64,000 nucleotides of DNA from Rhodamnia argentea (Eukaryota > Streptophyta > Magnoliopsida > Myrtales > Myrtaceae): NCBI RefSeq assembly GCF_020921035.1, contig NC_063154.1, forward strand, positions 17,209,861 through 17,273,860. Reading direction: 5' to 3'. Every line of letters starts with the position of its first letter. Position 1 is the first letter of the stretch. Under the pieces are notes generated by a model that saw only the letters and a list, made by a program, of their open reading frames with translations, made no database searches and was not told the origin of the DNA. Position numbers and translations under genes: made by a program. Positions 23,201 to 33,348 of the stretch are shown in pieces.

Positions 23201-24861
23201 TTAAAGATGATAAGATGGGCTCTCCATCTGATCCAACACAGAAAACTCTCCTGAGCTTCATGGTGGCAGATGCTTCTGGAAATTTTGTTAGGGGACAGAG
23301 CTCATTGGGATCAGAAACTAGCAACAATCTCTTCATGAATGATTTCGGAGACGATATTTCTGTGGAGACTCGTGAGATGATTGACAGTGAAAGAGACGAT
23401 CCACTAAACCGGAATGACTCATCTGATCCAGAACAGCGCTGCACTTTGATTGAATTTGCTGGCAAAACCGAGGGGATGCATGGACATATAAATGGCTCTA
23501 TCGTGGAGAAGGTATGCAATAGCCTAAACTTCATATCGGCCCCATTTGTATTTTTGAGTAAGTGGCTCCTAATAATTTGCTTCTGTTGCAAATGAGAATT
23601 TTTTTAGACTAGATATGTATATTACTGGCATCTAATTCAATACTTACTACCTTATCAGGTAGATGCCCTTATAGAGAAGAGTGACCCAAAATCTAGTCAA
23701 CTCAAAAAATCTAATGGAAGGGAATCGGATACTTCTTTACCTCACGAGACTGAGATTAGCAGCTGCCTAAATCAGAAGGATAATAATGACTATCTGCTCC
23801 AAGGTGAAACATCATCCAGACAAGAAGAGCAGATTCTGTGGATGAATGATTACGAGTGTTCACTTTGTGGGATTGAATTGCCGTCATCTTTCGTGGAGGA
23901 AAGGCAAGAACATGCGGACTTTCATCTTGCAGAGAGACTTCAGAAAGAGGAATCAGGCATGGATTCAAGAACACTCATAGCCAGGGAAAGGTATGATGGC
24001 ATATGGCCAGATACTCAACAAGCAGCATGATCAGTTTCTAAGAAGTATTTTTCAGAGCCTATGCTTTCTTTCTGATGCATGCTGGTACTGTTTTAACTAT
24101 CATCCAAGATATTTTCACTAGCCAAACAATTCTTCCTTCAAGCAAAACTGGCTGGATTGTTTAGGATTTCGTAGTTTCGTTGCATGACTGCGTTTTCCCA
24201 AAGTCTTCCTGTTTGCTGTAGAAGAATTTTAATGTAGGATTCTGTCCTCTTTGGTGATATTATGATTTTGCTTGACAGTACTCTTTGGTGTATTATTTTC
24301 TATAATGTTTACAGCGCATTCTTCCTGTTAACTGCTTATTTGAAATTTCCTGGTATCCTGAATCGTAGTGGTAATGTTTCCACAGAAGAGCTTGCACCAG
24401 TAATTTAACTGATAAACCTAGCCAACTTATGTTCCAGATAAGAGTCACAGACATGGTTGAGAAGGCATTGTCGAGTTTTCCTTGCATATTTTTCGTCTTT
24501 GTATGGAACCGTAAACCTCTAATGAAATGAGCGAGGAAATAGAACTGGTTTCAGATTTTGCGAAGAAAATGAAGTCATTGGATGTTGACATGGGGTCCTG
24601 GCCATTCATTCTGCTTGTCTGAGAAATTGAGCAATTTCACGAACTATCTTCTGAATTTTGATGATTAACAAAAGGTTGACTTATTAACTTTCTTACTCAT
24701 TGTTTACCAGATACCTTAGTCTCTGGTTAACTTCATCTCTTTTCAGGTCGCCACTGAAGCAGACTGGCAGCGGAAATAAACATAAGAAGCGCAAGTCGTC
24801 ACCTTCAGACGGACATCTTCCGATAGATGTGTTCTTCAGGAAGATTAATCAGAAACCCTAG
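17238..24861 (+). CDS. POLK: DNA polymerase kappa (Y-family translesion polymerase), complete
   Basis: Inserts bases opposite damaged template and extends mismatched ends during translesion synthesis in the nucleus. Exons: 17238-17331, 17573-17745, 18324-18497, 18676-18799, 18887-18987, 19070-19156, 20406-20501, 20629-20749, 21302-21430, 22357-22448, 22800-22911, 23183-23511, 23659-23990, 24747-24861. All phases match and give 2079 nt (692 aa). Catalytic motifs are intact: DMDAFYAAVE (Asp112, Asp114) and SLDEAYLDIT (Asp203, Glu204). Little-finger signatures follow (RTLTLKLKTSSFE; LKAELPISLRLIGLRVSQF). Near the C terminus a zinc finger has Cys611, Cys614, His629 and His633, a ubiquitin-binding UBZ pattern, and the last residues LPIDVFFRK form a PIP-box-like PCNA contact. 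Start chosen at MPMADKKSES; the second Met is two codons later. Confidence 0.95.
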
Positions 24862-26145
24862 AGATCATTCTTGTTGCAATTGATTTTTCTTCTATGTATA
24901 GTTTTCTTTGCTAAAGCTGAGATCAATTGTTTGTAGATTAGTGAGATATGTACCATACACGCCTAGGATACAGCTGTGTGTAAGTTTTAACTTGGAATTC
25001 CCTTGTACCAAGATCACTGGCCTTTCCCCCCTCAACCATCTTGTATTAAATAATACACTGATGTTGTCAAATCAAATAATTACTTCAATAACAATTCAGT
25101 CCAATATGTTTTTTTCCTTGTAAATAAGATTTAATTCAATATTTTTTGTGAAAATTTCTTCAGATCTTAAAAAAGCTCCTGTTTCCACTCCATAAATAGC
25201 TTTAAACATTTTGACCCAAAAAAAAAAATTAAGCTTTAAACACCGCATGACAATTGAGCGATCCAAAGTAGTTTTAATTGCGAGCTCATTGATAGTAAGA
25301 TTGATAAAATAGGACAAATGTACCTTCAATGTAAATCTATGAATCTAATAACTCCTATCAAACTTTTTTAATTTGCTGTTTCTTCTTCTTCTTTTGTAAT
25401 TTTTTTTTGGTCGAAAATTCTTTTGTCTTTAAACAAGAGAAGTTTATACGTTTGCTACTTTTTTACGAGAGTTATAAATAACTTTATCTCTCTCTAAAGT
25501 TCGATTTTAAATATCACCTTGCAATATCCATTTCTTTAGCTTAAGTATTTTTAGGAGAATTCTTTGATTAATACCGTAATCTCTTTATGATTATGATTTT
25601 ATTTAATCGGTAAAGATTATCAACAAAATTCATACTCACCACGAAAAAAATCCTTTCTAGATATTAGCCTGAGCACATTAAAGGGAAGAAAAATTATATA
25701 ATGGGAAGAATTATAACATCATTCAGTCCCGTATTTTTCATGACGACTTGAGATTTTTGAATTTTCTAGTAGATAAGAACTTCATTTATTTTTCATACGT
25801 GATTTCAATTAATTAGTTCTTTTGAGGTTATTTTCGTCTATTCGAGCCTTAGAAAACAAGTACTTTCATTAATTGTGAATCGACATGTGTTAATATTTTT
25901 AAGATATTTCAATATTGATGATACTTACCATTGAAAAAAAACAAAACAAAACAAACAGCAGAATCCGACGGCCAAAATCACATCTCTCCTGTGTTACCAT
26001 TTCGATTCTGAAATCAGACACCGTTTTCCCGTTATTTACAAGAATACCCTTTCGTCTCCTCCATAATCCCCTTATGGGGATGGAAGCTCAAAGCCCCTAC
26101 CGCTCTGGGGTCACCGCGAGCCAGCAGAAAAAAGCAAAAAGGAGA
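24862..26145. other. Intergenic between POLK and the CASC3-like gene
   Basis: AT-rich, no supported gene. From about 25900 on it is likely promoter and leader of the next gene; an in-frame upstream ATG at 26074 could extend its protein by 24 codons. Confidence 0.45.
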
Positions 26146-28111
26146 ATGTCTCGACGGGAGGGTCGTGAATCCGAGTCCAGACGACACCGTTCCAGATTCG
26201 ACAGAGAGCCCAGGTACCCTCTCTCGCTCTCTCTTCGACGCTTGCACTTGTGGGACATTGTGGGTGGTGATCGAATGTGGGAGAGGAATGGTGGAATGAC
26301 TGCTTTTTGGTGTGAAAGTTGAGGGCTTTTTGTGTTTTTGGCGGACAATGATGTGTTTTGGTGTGTATGGGATTAGTATTGCCGAAGCTGAGATGAGTTC
26401 TCTATGTTGTTGCATCAAGTGCACGCACTCGGACATGGTTATGCTTGGGTTGAAGTTGGAATGGGGTCATAATCATGGGTCTCGGGTTCGGCTTCTTCGA
26501 TAAGGTGCAGCTGCCTGCTTGTTTCAGTCACCTCTTTAGAAAAAAAAAAAAAAAAAAGGGGGGCCCCGACCAGCTTCGGATGATACTCCTCGCATATTGT
26601 TGTGGTGGAAATTATAGGAGCTCCAACCTAGGTTGGTGTGTGTGAGGAGGTAACCGGGTGACTGGAGGTGTCAGGTGGTCTCTGTCATGTCCCTGATGAA
26701 GCGGCTCGCTCGAGTTCTTCATATTATGTGTCTTCCCTCTCGAATAGTTTCATGGGCTTTTGACGGTTGCATATGTTTCTTGATGTGGGTTGGAAAAGAA
26801 GAGTACATAGTTTGTTGGTTTTTTGGACAACTAATTTGTTTGTTGCCTGGGGAGAATGTGTATCCACTGGTGCACAAACAACTGTATCAGAAGTTTGGCA
26901 AGTGGTTTTACTTGAGAGCTGTGAAAGGCGAACTCAATACTTCGAAAATAACTGGACTCAGTAACATCATCAGCAACCTCAAGCAATTACCTTGATTTTT
27001 GTTTTAGCGCCCTGGATTCTTGTTGAGGGGTGATTTGATGCCTTAATGCAATTTTTTCCCCTGAGCAAGACTGACTGGGGCATTATACTTGGTGGACCAT
27101 CTATTTCCTTTTGCACCGTTTTTTTTTTTTTTTTTTTAATTAAAACTTGACTGGGGCCTCTTGTTTTCATTTCGAACGTATGATTGTTGGTTCCTAGTCC
27201 CAAGAGGTCTAGAAAGGATGGAAAACCTGAAGCAGAAAGAGTCCCGGGCAACACTGATCGTGGAGAGCGGGATGGAAAGCATGGTCGCCAACTGCTTGGT
27301 GTATCATTGCTTGAGACACCCTCACGTTTTGACTCTAAAGCTGGGACTGCAGCTGAGGGTAAAGACTCTGAAAAGAAGGCCTTTGGAACAAATTCTGATG
27401 GAAGGAAGCACCCTCCTAATCCTACTGAAGTGCCTCGGTCAAGATCTTATTTCCAGGTTTTTGTGGTTTACTTGAATCTAATGCTGTCAAATAATGAAGA
27501 ACCGTGGGCAGAATTACATCAGTCTTTTTACTACCCTTGTTGGAATAAATGATCACTGTTAACGTGGAACCGTCTAGGATACCCGCAGGTCGAAGGAGAA
27601 CTGGTTGGTTCATGATTGTCTTATCGAAAATGAATTTTAAGATTCTTTGGTTCTACGTAATTTATTGAATATCCATTAGCCAAAGGTAGAGGAACATCTG
27701 CATATGAAAAAGTAAAAAGTTCATGTGTTATATAAGGCTTTTTTATTCTGGCATATGAACCATAAATTTGTAGTTTTTTCTGTGCAATGCCTGAAGCAAT
27801 TGTCAAGGATTTTCTTGTAACATACCAATGCAATAATCAAATTCTTTTTGAGTATGGAAATTGAAGTTGCAAAAATTGTTGATGAATGTTGAAGTTGCAG
27901 CAATGGAAGATTATCAATTAAAAGATTGGCAAACTAAATATCTAAATGCTTTTCTACAGTTAATATTTGCTAGTTTGGTATATGAGCCTTTCAAATAAAG
28001 TGGAGTGAATTCTTTCCAGACATTTTTACTCTAAAAATAGAAGCAGAGTAGATTAGCTTTGCAATTTGTTGCATAGAAAACTGAATTTGGAGTCCCTCCC
28101 TCCCTCCCTCG

Positions 28112-28187
<76 letters not shown>

Positions 28188-29813
28188 ATTTGCTAACATG
28201 GGGGTGCAAGATGCTTTGCCATCATCATAAACTACATGCATTCGTGGTTGTACGGATGCTCTACAACTACCAGTGACTATTGAGTTTGGTTGTTGGTTAT
28301 TCAGTGTACCCAAAACTTTTTGTCTAGGGTGATGTTGCCGTGGATTTTGTTCAAAGCCTGTGCCTTGCAGGGCCTCCCTGTGTGTAACCATTTTAGGCTT
28401 GCCTGTGCATGTCTTATAACAGCACGATGAGCGTGGTAGTGCTGGGCAAGGTGCTCGCAGCTTTGGTCAAAGAGCCCCTACAGGTAAGTCTGCTCGCTTC
28501 TTTTCTCCTCTCCTCTGTTTAGTAATCTTCACTGAAGACGGAACTCCCTATTTTTGTTTTTTTAATAGATTTAGTCTGTGAATTGGTTTCAAAGTTTTGT
28601 ATTTGCTTATATTCTTGTTTAACTCAATTTTCTTTGATTATGTTACTGTCCTCAGCTAATAATAAAAGACATGCAAGATAATCAGTTACTGGATTTTCCT
28701 CAGATGATGTTAGGGATAAGGTAGCATTGTTGCTTGATCTCTGGACCAGTCTGGAGGTTGGTGTTGGTCGGTTCAGAAGTTTAGATTTTGGAGTTTGTTT
28801 TTCCTTCTTCTTTTTTTAAAGTTGAAACTGTTCTGGAGAGGGTATTTTGTCTCTTAGTCAACCAATTCTGTTGACATCTGATGCTGCATAGAGCAATTTC
28901 TTTTGTCCTTCTCTTGTTTTGGTTTTTATTTTCTTTTTTTTCCTTTAACAAGGATTTTTTTTTTTTGGGGGGGGAGGGGGCGGGGTTGGTTTATTTGGGT
29001 TTGCTTGCTTTTGGGAAGGGAAGAAGTTGGTTGGGTGTAGAAAGGGGTAGTCAGAGTGGATCTGTATGGTACTTAATTTGTGCGTTTCTATTTTGCGGAG
29101 TCTTTCTCTGGATGTTTTCTCAAATTGTGCGTGGTCAGTTTTTTTGAGATCGACTGTGCTTGTGGATTATATTTTGAGGCTGTTTTTGCTGACTATGCTC
29201 TCATGTGGTAACTTTCTTAATAGAGCGTGGATGGTGGAAAGATTCAAAGGACCAAGGTACTGAAAGGGCAACCAACAAGACAGCAACAGTGGATGTGAAG
29301 CAAAGAGAGGATAATCCACGTAAAGGAGACGACAGCAGCACTTGGCGCCACGATGGGTACTTTGAGATGGAGGCTAACCAAGCTCCGTCAGTGGCTCGTA
29401 AGAGACCTGCATTCAGGGAACAAAAGTTTCCAGCAGACGCTGATGCCGGTAAAGTGACTGATGAGGCTGTAAAGCCTAGCCATACTGCGTTAGATGGTGA
29501 AAGAAATGAGGAACGAAGACGTTACCCCCACAATTCGGAAAGATCTGGAAATACTTATTTCCGTGATAGAGCACGGCCTTACAGGAGAGAGGATCAGAGG
29601 AGCGGTGGGTTTATATCAAGAGAGAGATACGGTGGCGGTGGCAGCAGGTATAATAGAGGAAGAGAATCTTTTAATGGTAGACAAACTTACCGCCCTGGTG
29701 GTGCTCGAATAGAGAAGTGGAAGCATGATTTATACAACGAGGCTAACAAGAGTCCATCCCCAAAGAATGAGGATGATCGCTTGGCCAAGATAGAAGCTCT
29801 CTTGGCTTCATAA
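26146..29813 (+). CDS. CASC3/Barentsz-like eIF4AIII-binding domain protein
   Basis: Probably an exon-junction-complex-linked RNA-binding protein. Exons: 26146-26213, 27198-27456, 28423-28483 (only 61 nt) and 29224-29813, all in phase, 978 nt in total (325 aa). It starts MSRREGRESESRRHRSRFD, then SPKRSRKDGK (basic, NLS-like). The core spans three exons: EVPRSRSYFQ | HDERGSAGQGARSFGQRAP | ERGWWKDSKDQ. An aromatic residue before HDERG and a downstream WW fit the Btz/CASC3 eIF4AIII-binding (SELOR) motif. The C-terminal half is low-complexity: an RG-rich patch (RERYGGGGSRYNRGRES) and a conserved-looking end, KWKHDLYNEANKSPSPKNED. The first intron is long (984 bp), as is common in plant genes. The alternative start at 26074 is less likely because MSRREGR is the typical N terminus. 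No enzyme activity is expected. Confidence 0.8.
28094..28186. repeat. (CT)n microsatellite in intron 2 of the CASC3-like gene
   Basis: Interrupted CCCT then CT repeats of about 90 bases. It produces the arginine/glutamate-alternating minus-strand ORFs at 27991-28391, which are artefacts. Confidence 0.9.
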
Positions 29814-30934
29814 ACATATGGACAAGTGTAGTATGGCATTTTTGTTTGTTGGTGTTCAGGTAGAACCATCAGTTTCTTACAACATAATCTCTCTCAGTTT
29901 ATGACGTTTAGGTCTTGATTGGCTGCTGTATGCCTTCATTAAGTTTGATTGTAGCGCTGCAAAAGAAATGCTGTTTGGGGTGGACCGACTTTTCTGCTTT
30001 CTTACCTGAGAGAGAATTTTATGAATGCTCTTCAACACCAATTTTAGTTTCAAGTTTTCTTTGGATGCCAAAAAGACACAATTTGGTTATATTTCTATGG
30101 CAAGAGATGAAACTCTGCAGCACTGGGATTCCTATCACATTTTGATAAGTTTAATATTTTATCTTCGGATTTGCTTTTCTCAGTAATCTCTGGCCGATGA
30201 AACTCATTTTATTGGAAAGTTTATAGTTTCTTCTTTGGTCTTGGAGATTCCCTTGCTTGTGGGAGGGAAATTTGGATGAAACTCATATTTGTTTTCCTGT
30301 TTTTGCTAGAGTTCCTGTTCACGTTTGTATTTTGAGCTCCTGTTTCTGCTGTTGCTGGCCATGGACTCGTGGCGCTATGCTGCCATGTCATGAATAAGTA
30401 TTTGTGCTATAGCCAAGCTCGACTGCTACGCAACCCAGATGCCTTAGAAAACATGAGAACTTACTGATTTTGACAGAGCTTGTAAGTGCTAGTGCATGTT
30501 ATGATGCAAGTAATGAGCAAGTTTGAACTCAGGAGGCGCGCGAGCACTTCAATTGGTTGGATACAGATCAAGCATTTCTCTGCAATAATTGGTTCACGGT
30601 TCACCAAGCTGCACAACATCTCCTTTCTTTTTTGGTTGGATACAGATCAAGCATCCCTCTACAGATCCATGTTTTTATTGATTGGGAAGTCTTGATCTTG
30701 CATGGAAAAATTGCATACAAAACAAACAAATTGCCATTTACAATTACATTTTGACAACTTCAAATGTTGCTGGACAAAGCATTTAATAAATCGTCGAATG
30801 GCAAGTCCTTATGCCACTCATACCTTATTCCACATGCCTCTCTAACTAAAAAAAAAAAAAAAAAAAACAGGGGAATGAAACAACAGAAATCACCCAATCT
30901 CTTCAATTTCTCAGCTCTCCCGGTTCTTCCCTGT
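29814..30934. other. Intergenic with a short direct repeat
   Basis: 3' side of the CASC3-like gene, no further gene. The 22-base phrase starting TTGGTTGGATACAGATCAAG occurs at 30553 and again at 30632 (79-base offset). Confidence 0.45.
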
Positions 30935-31288
30935 TCACTGCCGATGGCGAAGGGTTGAGAAACCGGTGTTCACGTCCTTGTTGAACTGGGGATAATACCA
31001 ACTGGTAACGTTTGAGCCATTAGCAGCTGTTGCAGTAGAGACCACCATGGAACCTCTATTCATGCTGTGAGACTGGGCCAACTCTACCCCGCTTCGCTGA
31101 TCCATGAACTCAGCGGCGGGCAGCTGCGGCAACTCCGACTGGGTTCGCTGGTGAGTCGGGCTGTCGATAGAGTCGCCTCCTGCGAGAAGATGGTAGCTCC
31201 TGGTTGAGCCATCAGACAGGCACCTATAGCTATTGTAGAGCCTCTGTTTCCTGATGCAGCGTATGACATATGGGATCAAACCTTCCAT
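30935..31288 (-). CDS. Small plant protein of unknown function (MEGLIPY type)
   Basis: Intronless ORF of 117 aa starting MEGLIPYVIRCIRKQRLYN and containing LSDGSTRSYHLLAGGDS, then THQRTQSELPQL. It resembles short plant-specific proteins that open with MEGLIP, some of which are MAP-kinase substrates; I do not assign that role. The features that suggest a real gene are the TATA-like TATATAAAAT about 125-135 bases upstream (31413-31422), a purine-rich leader with a GAA repeat just before the ATG, and the serine/threonine-rich, conserved-looking N-terminal half. There is no signal peptide or membrane segment. It lies tail-to-tail with the CASC3-like gene and head-to-tail with the TFIIIC gene. Confidence 0.68.
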   Translation of the reverse strand: MEGLIPYVIRCIRKQRLYNSYRCLSDGSTRSYHLLAGGDSIDSPTHQRTQSELPQLPAAEFMDQRSGVELAQSHSMNRGSMVVSTATAANGSNVTSWYYPQFNKDVNTGFSTLRHRQ

Positions 31289-31296
31289 AACTGATC

Positions 31297-31325
31297 TTCT
31301 TCTTCTTCTTCTTCTTCTTCTTCTT
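31297..31325 (-). repeat. (GAA)n repeat in the 5' leader of the MEGLIPY gene
   Basis: On the plus strand this is about nine TTC triplets immediately upstream of the minus-strand ATG, so the mRNA leader carries a GAA tract. Confidence 0.75.
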
Positions 31326-31412
31326 GTAAAAGATCTTTCTTGAATTTGTGAAAGTGGGTGTGTTGCTTGTGTTGATCTTGTGAATGGCCAAGAAAGCGTG
31401 TTGGTAGACACG

Positions 31413-31422
31413 TATTTTATAT
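31413..31422 (-). promoter_or_regulatory. Candidate TATA box of the MEGLIPY gene
   Basis: Minus-strand TATATAAAAT, 125-135 bases before the ATG at 31288, a consistent spacing for a short leader of about 100 nt. Confidence 0.5.
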
Positions 31423-31889
31423 AGTAGGGATTGAATGTTGAATGACAGCTTTATCCCATAAGTTAGTTCTTTAGGATTTTGCCAGCAATTTGTCAAAATG
31501 GGGAGCCAAATTTGAAGTCTTGTTCAAATGAAACATTAGACCACGTGAAAAGCCTGTCAGGTTTTTACCTTTGGTTAGAACAACTTGAATTGTACCAGAG
31601 AGCATATCTTGACATTTCAAATGGGTGGATCCAGGAAAGGCAAAGATTGATTGAGATAAGGTCAAAGTCATAAGGTCTCCTTATGCTTATCATCCCTTTC
31701 AGCAATTGAGCAGTCTCTTGGAGAATAATCTTGTTAATTAGCTGTAAAGTGGATAGACATGAGCAGCATGTCATGGGAGCATCATTTGTATTATATCTTA
31801 TTACTACCGAATGATGAGTTGGCTTTTCTGTAAGTCACCCCCTAAGAAGGAGTTTCCTTTTTCTTTTCTTTTGACTGTTCACGACGAAA

Positions 31890-32240
31890 AATACAGAAAA
31901 AAAAAATCATGAAAAACTTATTATACGGATGCCAATTTAGTTATAAAATTTTTAATTCGGCCAATTTGGTCTTACACCTTTGATGATTTACCGATATAGT
32001 CATTCCGTCTAATTTTGACTGGAAATCACTAATGTGGGCACTAGCACAACAAGTGCTAACGAGCATAGTTTTTTTGTCCATTTTTTATAAAATTTTTTGA
32101 AAAATTGCAAAAAAAAAAAAAAATTCACATTAGCGTTGATCATATCACCTAGGATGACACAAGTTTTTAAAATGTTTAGAACTAAATTAACGAAATTAAA
32201 AATTTCAAAATTGAATTGTCATCGAGTTATGCACTCTTTT
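31890..32240. repeat. MITE-like family B, two-armed copy
   Basis: The left arm has GGATGCCAATTTAGTTATAA and TTTTAATTCGGCCAATTTGG; the right arm has AAATGTTTAGAACTAAATTA and AAATTGAATTGTCATC. These are inverted relative to each other around a GTGGGCACTAGC core. Confidence 0.6.
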
Positions 32241-32459
32241 GGTAATCATGATTCCTGTGGTCGCAAGCTTTCAAGGTTTTATGTACGTGGGGACGACTTT
32301 CAAAGATGTCACCAAGTTTGACTTTTCCATCCGGATTTGAATGCGTGTTTCGACGCTGAATTTGACTTCTCTTTATCCAAGCCGCCGGATCTGTGGCCGA
32401 CCAGAGCAGGTACACTTAGGCTGCGCACGTTACGGTTCGGGCGCCCATTCGTGAAAGCG

Positions 32460-32735
32460 AAACTTTAATGGTGTTTTATAAATCTTGTCGAATTATAACT
32501 GGAATACAACAGGTCATAATCTTGTCAATTCCCTATCGATTTTTGCCAGAAACTACTGATGTAACGGCATGCTATGTAGGACGATAGAGGATAACTGGAC
32601 TGCCGCATCAGCGATTTCTAATAAAAATTAACCGAAACAACTAGGTTAGAATTCCAAGTAAAAATCAAGATCTCAATTGGCAAAAATTGGATAATTAGCA
32701 TCCGCACAATCAGTTTATAACTGATGGGGTAATTT
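32460..32735. repeat. MITE-like family B, diverged copy
   Basis: The words 'gtcaattccctatcgatttttgcc' (core GATTTTTGCCAGAA), 'gtaacggcatgctatgtagg' and 'aactaggttagaattcc' form inverted arms around a short core, similar to but more diverged than the copy just upstream. Confidence 0.45.
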
Positions 32736-33137
32736 TCCCGCACCCAGTGTGGAGACCTTGACTTTTTTTGCCGCTTGATTTCAGGAGATGAATCGACACT
32801 TTTCTTGATTTAGAAGTAAATGTGAAACCAGCGTGATCAATTATGAGAACAACGTAGAAACTTGGAAAATCCATTTCTGATGGAATCATGTCTTGGATAA
32901 ATATCGTGTACGTGAAATCAAGCTTTTAACTTTAAAAAATGGCAAAGCCAAATTGAGTCAGGTGATGAACTAATTACGGTAAACTTACCTTACAATCAAA
33001 TTCTAAAGTCGCATCACGGTTTTTCAATCATATATGATAAGAAAGTGTCGTCGACACATAATAAATTAAACAGGAAATTTCGGGAACATTCAACGAATAA
33101 CTAGTGCAGAAACTTATGAAATTTCCGAAACATTAGA

Positions 33138-33310
33138 TAATTACCAAAAATCTACTTTAAAAAGCATGACTATACGTAACAGCAGCCTGATACGAACATG
33201 CTACAGGCCCCTATAATCCTGTACTCTCTCTCTCTTGGGTAATTACCGAAAGCTACTTTACAGAGCATGACTATACAAAAGAGCAACCTGATACTAACAT
33301 CCTGTATCTC
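33138..33310. repeat. Tandem duplication of about 100 bp beside the TFIIIC gene 3' end
   Basis: TAATTACCAAAAATCTACTT at 33138 and TAATTACCGAAAGCTACTTT at 33240 begin two copies that both continue through AGCATGACTATAC and CCTGATAC. The offset is 102 bases. It lies just past the stop codon at 33349 in gene orientation, so it is probably in the 3' UTR. Confidence 0.75.
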
Positions 33311-33348
33311 CTGATTAGCCAGCTAATCCAGGACATGTACACAGTAAG

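Noticed and set aside
27072..27157. Repeated TGACTGGGGC around a poly(T) tract, as if a minus-strand retroposon
   Set aside because: The T-run is not next to the duplication on the side required for target-primed insertion, and it lies in a normal intron; probably chance.
27991..28391. Minus-strand ORFs with long alternating Arg-Glu runs
   Set aside because: They translate the CT microsatellite in an intron of the CASC3-like gene.
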